64,000 nt of DNA from Euleptes europaea (Eukaryota; Chordata; Lepidosauria; Squamata; Sphaerodactylidae), in NCBI RefSeq assembly GCF_029931775.1, contig NC_079312.1:11911821-11975820 (forward strand). Direction: 5' to 3'. The translations under genes and the position numbers were made by a program. The notes below the pieces were generated by a model. The model did not search any database and was not told where the DNA came from. It saw only the letters and a program-made list of their open reading frames with translations. This document shows positions 10,761-20,839 of the stretch, one piece after another. The stretch's first letter is position 1, and every line of letters starts with the position of its first letter.

Positions 10761-10769
10761 TGAAGGCAG

Positions 10770-10955
10770 CAGGAAAAGAGGAAGGCCTAACATGAGATGG
10801 ATTGATTCTGTAAAGGAAGCCATGGTGCTCAGTTTGCAAGACCTGAGCAAGGCTGTTAATGATAGGACATTTTGGAGGACATTGATTCACAGGGTCACCA
10901 TGAGTCAGAAGTGATTTGATGGCACATAACACACACACACACACACATACATAGG
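10770..10955 (+). mobile_element. RTE-BovB LINE, 3' end
   Basis: GAGATGGATTGATTCTGTAAAGG, then GGCACATAAC and a (CA)n tail, with CACCATGAGTCAGAAGTGA just before. This is the conserved end of the BovB coding region (RWIDSIK...) plus its short 3' tail. BovB is abundant in squamates. It is a 5'-truncated copy in intron 2 of unit B. Confidence 0.8.
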
Positions 10956-11150
10956 TTACTTGGTCTGCCAAATCTTTCCTTGTGAGTCACCTGCTTGTGC
11001 ATCAGGCTGATTCCAAGTTTCTGCTCCTCAAAAGCCTGTATGTTCATTTAGAAAGTTCCATTCTGATTTTTCCCCGCAAAGGGTCTGTATCACAGATCTG
11101 TTACTCTGATGTCAACAGGCTGCCCTCTCCTGAGCCTTGTTTTTAACGTA

Positions 11151-11577
11151 ACTGACAGTCCATTCCTGAGCAGAATGCCTGCGCTGGGCTTTGGAGGCAA
11201 CACGGCTCCTCATAGGGTTGCATGGAAGATACACCACCACATATCTCGCCAAAAATAAAAAGGGGCATTCCCGGCCTGAAAGGGCTTTGGAGGTAAAGGT
11301 GGCCCTGCCCCCAGGCCGGTGCCAGAATGCCCTGGGAACGTTCTGAGACACCATTACGCCCCAGGAACGCCTTCTGGAATGCCGGCTCAGCCTTTGCCGG
11401 CATTTGGACACCACCAAAAGGGTACGTTGGTGTCCCAGGGGGCTGTCTGGGCCTTCCCGTTGGCGTGCAGGCTACTAACGCTGGTGTCAGTTGCCTGGAC
11501 GCTAGCACGGGCCCTGCCCGGCCTCCTAAAGGGCTTTTGCCCTGGACGCCGGCGCGGCTCAGGAGTGCACTGTGAGT
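11151..11577. mobile_element. Possible GC-rich DNA transposon with inverted ends
   Basis: The left end (CTGACAGTCCATTCCTGAGC) and the reverse complement of the right end (CTCACAGTGCACTCCTGAGC) agree over most of 20 bases. The interior is GC-rich with no recognised protein. No clean target duplication was found, so the superfamily is unknown. Confidence 0.45.
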
Positions 11578-12226
11578 CAGGTCAAAAACTCAAAACCACC
11601 TTTAAAATGTAAAGGGTTTATTAAAGAATAAAAAGTTCACATTAGTTAAAACACAGTTTGACAGAATTCTTAAGGCACACTGGCAAGAAAATAATAAAGT
11701 CTGGCTAAATACTTTCTACACTCTTACATAGCAGATGGTATTGTTATAGGCTTAAGTAGCTTCAGGTCATTCTTGCTTGCACTGAGGCATTTCAATAGTT
11801 GTTTCAGGTAAGGCAGAGTAACAGGAATAGCATTAGAATGTTCTTAGAGACTTAGCTGAACTTATGGTCAAGTTAACCCAAGTCAGAGTTGATACCAGGG
11901 AAAAATCTCTGGATGGTTCATACTGGTCTAGGCCAGAATAAGGTTCTCAGGAGCAAGGAGTGAGATCATTCCCCCCTCCCATTTTCCCACAGATGAACCG
12001 GATCACCTAGTTAAACTAGTATGCAGCCTCATCCTTGAATGCACATTATCTGCTGGGGTAAGAATCTGCAGGTGTTGTTTGTTAGCTCAGCTAGACCTCT
12101 ATGAACTACAAAGCAAATTCTAGGCACACAAAATGGAGAATAAACTGATGTCAAGCTAATGCCAAGAATAATATGGTTCTTCTATCTTCCCATCTGCCCT
12201 GAAAGGGTCCCTCCCTTCTGTTGCAG

Positions 12227-12344
12227 GTGCCCTTGGAGGAGGCAGCTGGAAGGGTCTCTGAGGAAGGCCAGGCTCCGTCTGAGAGTGAACAGAGGCAGCT
12301 TTTGATGGATATCAAGGAAGAGGATGGAGAAGCCAGCCTGATAG
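12227..12344 (+). CDS. Unit B, exon 3: acidic middle exon
   Basis: The 118-bp exon follows TGTTGCAG and ends ATAG|GTAAGG. It enters in phase 0 and leaves in phase 1, matching the SCAN exon before and the finger exon after. It encodes VPLEEAAGRVSEEGQAPSES, then EQRQLLMDIKEEDGEASLI, a glutamate-rich linker found in every unit. The KEE-type acidic stretch could be a sumoylation or interaction site (VKEE-like), but that is a guess from composition. Confidence 0.88.
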
Positions 12345-12458
12345 GTAAGGAGGGAGGCCTTCTGGGGCCTGAGGTCCAGGATGTTCGGAAGCTCCTTTTC
12401 GGGCTGAACTCAGCAGAGACTCTTTCTCCCCCTTCAAGGGGCTGCTTTGTCCTTAGAT

Positions 12459-13341
12459 CAGGGGTGGGGAACCTTTTTCCTGCCAAAGGCCATTTGCACA
12501 TTTATAACATCATTCGGGTGCCATACCAGGTGTAGATCTCCTGGTGGGGTGGGGGGGGGGAGAAGCTAGGGCTGCCAGGTCTCTGGCCACCACCTGGAGG
12601 TTGGCAACCCCAGGGGAGGCCACGCAGAGAAGGCCTGGAGGGCTCCCCTGGTCCTCCACCCCTCCCAGGCGGGAGGGCAGCCAGCGGTGGGCCCGAGCAA
12701 ACGAGGTGCCAGAGAGGCACAGCCCGCGGTCGATTGGCAAGGGAGGGAGGAAGGAAAACAGAGAAAGAGGGAAAGGGAGAGAGGGAGAAAGAAATGGAAA
12801 GAGGGGAAGAAAGAAAAGGATGGAGGGAGACAGACAAAGAAAGAGACAGAGAGGGAGAGAGAAAAGCCTTCCTCCCCCCACACACACACACACCGGCCCC
12901 ACGTGACCTGGCCCCAGGCTCCATACCCTCCCTGCCCCAGAGTCCACAAAAGGCCCCCTGAAGCCCGATTGGCTCCTGCGTGCATGCTCTGCCACCGGGA
13001 GCCACGGGCCTGTTTCCCCCCCCCCCCCATCGCAGCTCAACAGCCAACAGGCAGCAAGAGGGACTTACAGTGCGCCCCAGCGTTCCTGCACGCTGTGGCT
13101 ATAGGGAGCAACCTTGGGGGAAGTGTCCCTCTCCCTCCTCTCGCCGACCAACAGCCGTCAGTCAGCGAGAGGAGGTCCAAAGGGCACCACAGCACCCCTG
13201 CAAGCCATGGCCCCAGGAACACCCTCAGGGAGGGCCGCCCTATGCTGCCCCTCCGCAACGGGGCCCCGGAGCTCCCGAGGGTCACAAAAAATGCCCTCGG
13301 GGGCTGTATACGGCCCCCGGGCCTGAGGTTCCCCATCTCTG
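12459..13341. mobile_element. Non-autonomous hAT-type transposon in intron 3 of unit B
   Basis: Starts CAGGGGTGGGGAACC and ends GAGGTTCCCCATCTCTG. It is flanked by the exact 8-bp repeat CCTTAGAT at 12451-12458 and 13342-13349. Units E and F have the empty site GTCCTTAGATTCTCCAGAGG at the matching intron position, so the insertion is younger than the unit duplications. The interior has a polypurine run (about 12733-12870) and CpG-rich sequence that generates long spurious frames on both strands. No transposase was recognised. Confidence 0.88.
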
Positions 13342-13349
13342 CCTTAGAT

Positions 13350-13680
13350 TGTCCAGAGAGTTGGCTATTCTGGGAGAAGCACCTGAACTGAAAGGTTAAA
13401 TGCAAGAATGCTCCCAGAGTTCAAAAGAGCCCTGCTGGATGAGACTCAGGCCTATCCAGTTCCACATCCTCTTTCCTGCAGTGACCAGGATGATACCTCC
13501 AGGAAGCCCTCAAACAATCCTAAAAGGCTGTAGTCCTTCTGGCTTATTTTTTAACCTCCTGCCCCGCACCCTGTGTCTGGCATTTGTTGTCATTCTGCCC
13601 TTGAACATGGAGGATCCATCAAGACACATAGGTCAATAGCCAAGAACAGAAGTTCTGTACTTCCCCCCCCCCCACGCCAA
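13350..13680 (+). repeat. Intron 3 of unit B: old AGAGCCCTGCTGGAT repeat
   Basis: After the hAT, the intron resumes with TGTCCAGAGAGTTGG, and then AAGAGCCCTGCTGGATGAG near 13425. The same repeat relic lies about 160-190 bp after the middle exon in C, D, E and F (B once the hAT is subtracted), which marks it as present before the units duplicated. Confidence 0.55.
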
Positions 13681-13794
13681 ATATGCCTTTCTTGGTGCCT
13701 TCCTGGTGTTTGTTTGGTTTTTAAAACTCAGGCCCTAAACGGGGTAAGTTTTACTAGGGGGGCCAAGCATCCGGGGGGACAGATTGGCCCAAGT

Positions 13795-14180
13795 TGCAGT
13801 GCCTTTACCATTGGGGAATCCTAGAGTTTGAAGGGACCCCCAGAGTCCAACTCCATGCACAATGTAGGTAATTCACAACTACCTCCCCCCACACACACAC
13901 ACACGCACCCAGTGACTCCTACTCCATGCCCAGAGGATGGCAGCAACAACAACAAAACACTCCAGGATCCCTGGCCAGTCTGGCCTGGAGGAAAATTGCT
14001 TCCTGACCGCAAAGTGTCTATCTGCATTACCCTGGGCACATAAGAAGGGCCATGAGAGCTAAACACTGATGCAACCCTTCCTGCCCTCCCTCTCATGATC
14101 TGCCCAAGATCACAGAATCAGCATTGCTGACAGATGCCTCTGCTTAAAATCCTCCAAAGAAGGTGAGGGGGAGATAATGC
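13795..14180 (-). mobile_element. CR1 LINE 3' end
   Basis: On the minus strand this reads as the usual CR1 tail (..GGTCCCTTCAAACTCTAGGATTC at its end). On the + strand: TCCTAGAGTTTGAAGGGACC, CAACTCCATGCACAATG and TTCACAACTACCTCCCCCC. The same sequence occurs in + orientation at 34925-35155. No protein-coding part is retained. Confidence 0.65.
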
Positions 14181-14584
14181 TTCAGAATGTTCCTGGAAAC
14201 TTATTTCCCTGTCTCCATGATATGTACCTTGTAAGAGGTTTTCAAACCTTGTGAGATTTGTCAGTGCCAATAAAAAGCAGGGTTAGGTCAGAACAAGCAA
14301 CATTCTGAACAGTGAGGTCCTGGCCTTCTTTTTATTTGCTATATTTTTTAGACTATCCTCATCATCAGTATGTAGCCAAATCTGTGAATTCCTAAACCCA
14401 GATTAGAGTCTGCCACTCTTAACCACTACATCATGTTGGCTCTCCGTGCTGGTAGAGGGAAATGGTGGGAAGGAAGCCTGAAGAGAGAGATAATGTGGGG
14501 GTCAGTGTGAAGGGATAGGATTTTTCTCCCCTGCAATTTTTGCAGATCCCCAGCTTGTCTTTTAATGAAATCATTCACAGGGTG

Positions 14585-14930
14585 TTCCTCAGAATTCTAA
14601 AGACAAGTACCATATAAGACAAAATGGTGTACAGCAACTGTTTAAAACTACACAAAATCAGTGAAAAACTGAATAATTTGAACTTCTCTGGGGAAGATCA
14701 TTCTGTCCTTTGGGGCTCTGACAGAAAATGACCAGCTCTTGATCAAAACCAGCACCTTAAAGTATGATGAGAAATGATTCTGTATACAGTGCAGATATTT
14801 CAGAATAGTTGCTGTATTTCCTCACCAACTCACAGCCATCCATGATCCCTACTTTAAAGCAGAGAGAGTGTGACAGCACGGTTGGAGGGCAGAGAGATTG
14901 GGCTTCTCTCTGTGACAGGTTCCTGCTCAA
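14585..14930. repeat. Interspersed block shared with 4055-4400, copy 2
   Basis: See 4055-4400: the two share AGACAAAATGGTGTA, ACTGAATAATTTGAACTTCTC, TAAAGTATGATGAGAAAT and CTTCTCTCTGTGA, in the same orientation and order. Both lie in non-coding sequence near unit B (before it and in its intron 3). It is otherwise unexplained. Confidence 0.6.
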
Positions 14931-15227
14931 GAACTAGCAGCCCCAGAGTTCCTTGTGTCTAGGGCAGGAGGGAGGGCTGATGATCCCAGGGACACAGGGG
15001 CTGTTGGCATGATAAGACAACAGAAGTCCACCGAGAGAGAGCAAATGTACCACTTGCTCCATGGTATGGCCTGGTGGGCAAAAAGGGTCAAGCAGCCACA
15101 TGCTCGAGGCAGGAAACAGGTTCTACCAAAGAACACAAAATACATACAGATCACTTAAGAGGGACCAATTTGAGACTTGGCTTCTTGCAGGGGTGGTAAC
15201 TGGATCTCTCTGCCTTTGTTCAAGCAG

Positions 15228-16549
15228 GTGAGGTACAGGAGAAAGAAAATCATGTGGGACTCCAGGCGTTACAGGAGAATGAAAATGATGTGAGACTCCT
15301 GGCATTATCATTGGATAAAGTCAAGAATGAAGATTTGAAAGGAAACTTTGGGAATCAAGGTGAACCAAAGAGGCAGGGCGGAAACTGCATGGCTGAGAGG
15401 AATGATAACCCCATTCCTTGCCAAGGTGGGGAATTCCAGGAAATCCCAATCCAAGAAGAAAAGGCAACCCAGAATAGAAGGAACAAAGGTTTCACAGCTC
15501 ACCTGAGAATCCACACAGTGGGAAATCATAATGAAAGTGTGGAGTTTGGGAAGAGCATTAGTCAGAACTTGAATCTTATTTCACATCAACAAATTTGCTC
15601 AATAGATAAACCATACTATTGCTCAGTGTGCAGAGAGAGCTTCAGTTGGAGAACAGCTCTTACTTGGCATCAAAGAATTCATAAAGGGGAAGAACCCCCC
15701 AAAATTCCAGAGTGTGAAAACAGCTACAGTGGGCGACCACACCATGAAGAGCATCAGATGATCCCCGCAGGAGAGAGACCGTCACAATGCTCAGAAGTTG
15801 AAAAGAGCTTCAGTGACCATGTAAACCTTACTGTGCAAGAAAGAACAGACACAGCAGAGAGACCTTATAAATGCCCAGAGTGTGGAAAAAGCTTTCGTTG
15901 GGCATCACACCTTCAGCAGCACCAGACACTCCACACGGGGGAGAAACCATATGAGTGCTCAGAGTGTGGGAAGAAGTTTACTCGGACATCAACCCTACGA
16001 CAGCATCAAAGAATCCACACAGGGGAGAAACCTTACGAGTGCTCTGAGTGTGGAAAGAAATTCAGTTTCAGTTCCCTCCTTCAACGGCATGAAAAGATCC
16101 ACACTGGAGAGAAACCATATCGATGCTCAGAATGTGGGAAGGCCTTTCGTCACCGTTTAAACCTCACTGTGCATCAAAGAGCACACACAGGGGAGAGACC
16201 TTACAAATGCTCAGAGTGTGGAAGTAGTTTTAGTCGCACATCACACCTGCAACAACATCAAAGCATCCATATGGGGGAGAAACCTTATGAGTGCTCAGAG
16301 TGTGGGAAAAGATTCAGTTCCCCATTCCACCTTCAACAACACCAAAGGATCCACACAGGGGAGAAACCTTATAAATGTTTAGAATGTGGAAAGAGCTTTA
16401 GCCACCGCATAAGCCTCACTGTGCATCAGACAACCCACACAGGGGAGAAACTTTACCAGTGCTCTGAGTGTGGAAAGAAATTTAATTGGATATCATCCCT
16501 GAGAAAGCATCAAAGAGTCCACATGGAGCAGAGACCTCCTGAATGCTGA
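15228..16549 (+). CDS. Unit B, exon 4: C2H2 zinc-finger exon
   Basis: The terminal exon begins after TTTGTTCAAGCAG with a phase 1 acceptor (two bases complete a Gly codon) and ends at TGA 16549. With exons 2 and 3 it gives a protein of about 717 aa. The first 100 or so residues form the linker ([20 protein letters not shown]), followed by three fingers that have lost Cys or His residues ([11 protein letters not shown]..., [11 protein letters not shown]..., [11 protein letters not shown]...), with one regular finger among them ([20 protein letters not shown]). Eight more regular fingers with TGEKP/TGERP linkers follow. The role is presumably DNA binding. It corresponds to the short first terminal exons of C and D, but here the array is long. 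Confidence 0.94.
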
Positions 16550-16845
16550 AAGAGCTTCAGTTCCTCATCTTGCTTTCAATGGCACCAGAGGACCCATGGG
16601 GAAAAACCACGATAATATTCAGAGTCTGGAATGAGGTATGATGAGACATCAGATCTTCAAGATCCACAGGTCAAAAACTGTATCACTGCTCACTGTAGCA
16701 AAACCTTTTTCTGCCTAATATGAAGCACCAAATTCATTTTGGAGAAAAGGCATGTAAACGTTACATGTTTTAAAGAACTGCTTGGCTGTCCTTAACTATC
16801 AAAGAACTCACATGAGAAAAACTGTAGAGTCAACTTATCTGATTC

Positions 16846-16851
16846 AATAAA
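16846..16851 (+). promoter_or_regulatory. Candidate poly(A) signal of unit B
   Basis: AATAAA lies about 300 bases after the unit B stop. The intervening sequence still resembles decayed fingers (GCACCAGAGGACCCATGGGGA). It is a plausible 3' end, not proven. Confidence 0.4.
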
Positions 16852-16929
16852 CCTCAGTGCACATTTATTTATTTATAGCCCCCCCATCTCACTGGGACAG
16901 GTCAGATTCCAAAGGACAAGGCAATGCAT

Positions 16930-17745
16930 TCAAAAGTGCATGAGGCATCCAACAAACAAGTGTGCAGTTCTGGAGGCCTCACTACAAAAAGGATGTGGAC
17001 AGAATCAAGCAGGTGCAGAGGAGAGCGACGAGGATGATCAGGGGCCCTATGAGGAAAAGCTAAGAGAGTTGGGAATGTTTAGAATGGAGAAGAGGAGATT
17101 GGGGGGTGGGGGTGATTGCTCTCTAAGTATTTGAAGGGCTGTCACTTAGAGGAGGGCAGGGAACTGTTCCTGTTGGCAGCAGAGGATAGGACTCGCAATA
17201 ATGGGTTCAAATTGCGGGCAGAAAGGTAAAAAAGGTAAAGGTCCCCTGTGCAAGCACCGGGTCATTCCTGACCCATGGGGTGACATCACATCCCGACGTT
17301 TCCTAGGCAGACTTTGTTTACGGGGTGGTTTGCCAGTGCCTTCCCCAGTCATCTTCCCTTTACTCCCAGCAAGCTGGGTACCAATTTTACCAACCTCGGA
17401 AGGATGGAAGGCTGAGTCAGCCTTGAGCCAGCTACCTGAATCCAACTTCCGTTGGGATCGAATTCAGGTCATAAGCAGAGCTATTGACTGCAGTACTGCA
17501 GCTTACCACTCTGCGCCACGGGGCTCATGGGCAGAAAGGGGCATTAGGGGAATTTGTTTTTACAGTAAGAGTTGTTCAACAGTGGAATGAGCTATCTAGG
17601 CAAGTCGTGAGCTCCCTCTCACTGGCAGTCTTTAAGCAGAGGCTGGACAAGCACCTGTCAGGGATGCTCTAGGCTGATCCTGCATTGAGCAGGGAGTTGG
17701 GCTAGATGGCCTCTGTGGCCCCTTCCAGCTGTATGATTCTATGAA
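16930..17745 (+). mobile_element. CR1 LINE 3' end, split by a SINE
   Basis: GTGCAGTTCTGGAGGCCTCA, then ACAAAAAGGATGTGGACAG, a GAGGAAAAGCTAAGAGAGTTGGG block and, after the SINE, CAACAGTGGAATGAGCTATC and GGAGTTGGGCTAGATGGCCT. These are the classic successive blocks of the CR1 3' region known from birds and reptiles. The element is interrupted by the SINE at 17227-17528. Confidence 0.85.
17227..17528 (-). mobile_element. tRNA-derived SINE (GATGTGACGTCACCCC family) inside CR1
   Basis: It is flanked by the 11-bp direct repeat GGGCAGAAAGG at 17216-17226 and 17529-17539. In its own sense it starts with a GCGCAGAGTGGTAAGCTGCAG A box, has GAGTTCGATCCCAACGGAAG as B box, and ends in a GTGCTTGCACAGGGGACC-type tail followed by A/T-rich bases. 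Sister copies lie at 39258-39552 and 40207-40505. It resembles a squamate tRNA-derived SINE; I cannot assign a named family. Confidence 0.85.
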
Positions 17746-17814
17746 CAGTGTAGAAGGAATTAGAATTTTTTTTTTAAAAAAAATCAGACATCACCTATAT
17801 AAAAAAAAGCCTCT

Positions 17815-18130
17815 TGTCTGTTCACCTGCCACTGCGGCAGGCATAACTCATCAGAAAATAAAGCCAATAGCCTCAAAATTGGCCACTGGCTTCAAGGTGA
17901 TCATGGGAGTTGAGTGGCAAATATGAAAGTAATTGAAACATCCTGGCCCACACAATTCCCAGAACCTCCCACCCACCCTGTTTTTTTGCCTTGGAAGCTA
18001 TGATTATCTGTGGCAGGTGTAATTCCTCTGAAACTAAAGCTATGGGCCTCAAAACAGGCCACCCACTTCAGGATGGTGGTGGCAATTGCAGTGTCTGAAA
18101 TGAAGGAAATTGGGCTATCCTGGCACAAAT
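17815..18130 (-). repeat. Unclassified dimeric repeat, copy 2
   Basis: Inverted relative of 6360-6720. Both halves (about 17825-17935 and 18005-18110) show CTGCGGCAGGCATAACTC or TGTGGCAGGTGTAATTC and then AAATAAAGCC...CCTCAAAA...GGCCAC. The spacer includes CATCCTGGCCCACAC. The family is unknown. Confidence 0.5.
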
Positions 18131-18214
18131 AAGCTCCACAGTATGGAAGTGAAGGTTTACTCACAAAATACCAGAAAAGGGCAGGCTGGAAGCACAGACA
18201 GGGAGAGTGGACCT

Positions 18215-18660
18215 ATCAGAGCCTGTGTGGGGAGTACTGGTTACGTCAAGCTAAGATCAGGGAGATCCAGGATCGAATCCCCACGCAGACAAGGAAGGTT
18301 GCTGGTTGATTTTGGCCCAGTCACACAGTCTTATCCAGACATACCTCACAGGGTTGTTGTGAGGATAAAATGGAGGAAAGGAGAACAATAAGCCACTTCA
18401 TGTCCCCATTGGTAGTACAGACAAGGAGGGTGGAAAATGCTCTTTCCTTTATAAAACAAAGGTGGTTTAAGATTCTGCCTGAGCTATCAGGGTCAGTATG
18501 GTTTAGTGAGTAAGATTATCTGATTAGGCTCTAAGAGGTCCTAGTGCAAATCTCTGCTGGGCCACAAAAGCTTGCTGGGTGACCCTGAGCCATCATACAC
18601 TCAGCCTAACCTATCTCACAGCTGTTGAGAGGATTAAACAGAAGAGGGGTAACACAGAGA
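18215..18660 (+). repeat. Two MIR-like tRNA-derived SINE copies
   Basis: Copy one, about 18215-18385: GATCGAATCCCCAC as B box, then TTTTGGCCCAGTCACACAG and CTCACAGGGTTGTTGTGAGGA. Copy two, about 18495-18660: AGTATGGTTTAGTGAGTAAG as A box, then GGGTGACCCTGAGCC and ATCTCACAGC. Both have the A box / B box / GGGTGACC...CTCACAGG order of MIR-type SINEs. Confidence 0.65.
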
Positions 18661-18845
18661 CAAGAATTATGTGAATTACATTTGGTAGGAAGGCAGGGTT
18701 TCAGTGAAGTACATCCCTGTGGTGTATGCTTTGGAAGCAATGGTAGTCTATTCGTGGCAGACAAAACTCATCAGAAATCCATCGTTTTAGCAAGTGGGGT
18801 GGACCTATAGTAAATAAATTAAGCCACATTTATTAAAACAAGGGC

Positions 18846-19014
18846 TTTTCTTTGGACAAGAAATTTTTAAAATGAAAGAACTAGATTTTCTAAACAGGAT
18901 GCGTAAGGAGGAGAGAAACACTCAGGTCCTCCAACTTCCTCATTTGGGGATCCAGCTTTGCTTTCAGGAGAGCTGGAAAATCAAGGCTGGAACCAGACTA
19001 GGGGATGCCTGGAA
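18846..19014 (+). promoter_or_regulatory. Decayed extra first-exon copy
   Basis: CTAGATTTTCTAAACAGGATGC, CCTCCAACTTCCTCATTTGGGG and TGGAACCAGACTAGGGGATG match the first exons of B and C, but the donor position reads GGAAGTATAA instead of AAGGTAAAG. The homology continues for about 350 bp (19030-19400). It lies 1.4 kb ahead of a better copy at 20231, so it is probably a non-functional duplicate. Confidence 0.5.
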
Positions 19015-19399
19015 GTATAAAGAGCAGCAGGGCAGGAGTTTGAAGCTCCCCCAAGCTGGGCAGCCATGCAAGGAGGTCTCTAGGGCCCATGTGGAGAGCA
19101 GGGCCGAGAAGGAAGAGGTCAGGCTAGCCCCTTCTCTGCTCCTGGGGAGGGTTGCTAACTCTAGATCCAGCCCCCTCCCCCCAGCTGAGGGTGGATCTGG
19201 TTTCTTTCCAGGCTCGGAACAGATTCCCCTGTGGATCTCTGTAGATCAATCCTCTGCTGAAAGCTCCAGAGTGGGGCAGGCTGGTTTGGTTGGAAACTCA
19301 AGTTCAAATGGCACAGAATCTGGTGTGTCAGGAGAGGGCATTGGGCTGCAATTGGGGAGGGCGAGGGCAGAGCTGACCCTGTGGCAACCCGTCTGAAAG

Positions 19400-20225
19400 A
19401 GGAAGGAGCCTGAACCTTCTGGATCTCTGCTTTCATGGAAATTCTTTGAGAGGCTAAATCCCCATGGAGTCCTGGCAGGGGTAAGGGGAGATAATATTTA
19501 TTTACATCATTTACGCAAGTCAACATGATCACAGGTTGGTATGTCCCAATAAACCATGCAATGGGTTTGTGGGTTTCGTCATCTGTTTTCCTCAGAAGAG
19601 TCTTCTTTTATGGGAAATGAATGGTATCTACTCTGGAGATACCTACTCTGGAGGTGTGTGAATACAGCCCAGCAGTGAGAGACAAAAGACCCTCCTTTGG
19701 CCAGGGGTGTGTGTGTTAGCCTGGGATTCTCTGTTGGGGGCCACATCCTGAACGCCATCCCACAGGTTTTCTTTTTGCATTCTTCTGTCATTCCTGTTTT
19801 GTCCAGCTTTACTTGAACGGACAACATTTTGATATCTGGGTGACACCTGGGTGCAGAGTTGTTGTTTTGTATGTACCCTCAATGTTTGAGGCTGGATTCA
19901 TGAATAAGAGCTAGGAACCAACTTCAGTCTCTTCTTTAGGACTGAGTAACAGTGTGAGATAGGAGGCTTGTACAACAGCTGATATCACTCAACCCGGTCC
20001 CCCTTTTCTGTAACCTCAGTTCCCTCTGGCAGACAAAACGTGTTTGAGGATAATCACAGTGCCTTGCTATCACAACTGAGTAATCACTACCCATCCTTTG
20101 ACCTCTGGGATTAGAGAGCAGAGGTTCCCTGTGGGGTCTGATAGACAGGCGTCTATTTTCAAGCTTCCTTCAAAAAAATTATACTGTGTTCATATAAACA
20201 AGGATGTTCTTTTTGCCTAAAAGAA
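19400..20225. other. Stretch without recognised features
   Basis: No convincing gene, repeat family or splice structure was seen between the two first-exon copies. Short open frames on the minus strand near 19580-19880 show no domain. Confidence 0.4.
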
Positions 20226-20230
20226 TAGGA

Positions 20231-20384
20231 AAGGGTTAAAGTGACAAAGAAGCATTTCCTAGCCAGGATGCAAAGGGAGGCGAGGGCTAGTGAAGCCTTC
20301 CAACTTCCTCCTTTTGGTCCTGGCTTTTCTTGCAGCAGTGCTGAAGAATCTGGGTTGGAGCCAGACCGAGGGATGCTTGGAAAG
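20231..20384 (+). promoter_or_regulatory. Putative promoter and first exon of unit C
   Basis: AGGGTTAAAGTGAC, TTTCCTAGCCAGGATGC, CTTCCAACTTCCTCCTTTTGG and TTGGAGCCAGACCGAGGGAT, with donor AAAG|GTAAAG at 20384/20385, give the best match to the unit B first exon. GC-rich homologous sequence follows. It is presumed to splice to the SCAN exon at 23256. Confidence 0.55.
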
Positions 20385-20839
20385 GTAAAGATCTGCTGGG
20401 TAGTGGCGGAGGACGGAGAACCTCCCCCGGGATGGGTAGCCCGGCAAGGAGGTCATGCAAACCCGGGGCCGGGAAGGAAGAGGTCAGGCAGGCCCTTTCT
20501 CCGCTCCCAGGGAGGGTTGCGGACTCTGGATCTGGTCCGCTGAGCTAAGGAAGGCTCTGCAGCAAGGAGCAGAAAGGATTCCCATTTCTCTCCAGGCAAG
20601 GGAACAGATTCCCACACAGAGCTCTGCCAATCAAAACCTAGGTAAAAGCTCAGGGACAGGGTGGGCTGGAGATTCTCCTGGTCAGTTTGCAAATTGAATG
20701 CAAAGTCACGGCATCACTGCAGAGTCTGGTGTGGCGGGGTTGAGCTGGCCTCTTGGATACCTCCCCTCCCTCCCATCAAGTCTGCGGGAGAGCAAGGCTC
20801 TTGTCCCCTCGTCTCCACTCTTAACTCCTTTTCCTGCCA

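Noticed and set aside
12733-12880. Polypurine tract as a regulatory or triplex element
   Set aside because: It is internal to a transposon and looks like simple low-complexity expansion.
12502-13047. 181-, 176- and 154-codon minus-strand frames and + strand partners
   Set aside because: All lie in the hAT element's purine/pyrimidine-rich interior, in every frame at once; low-complexity protein.
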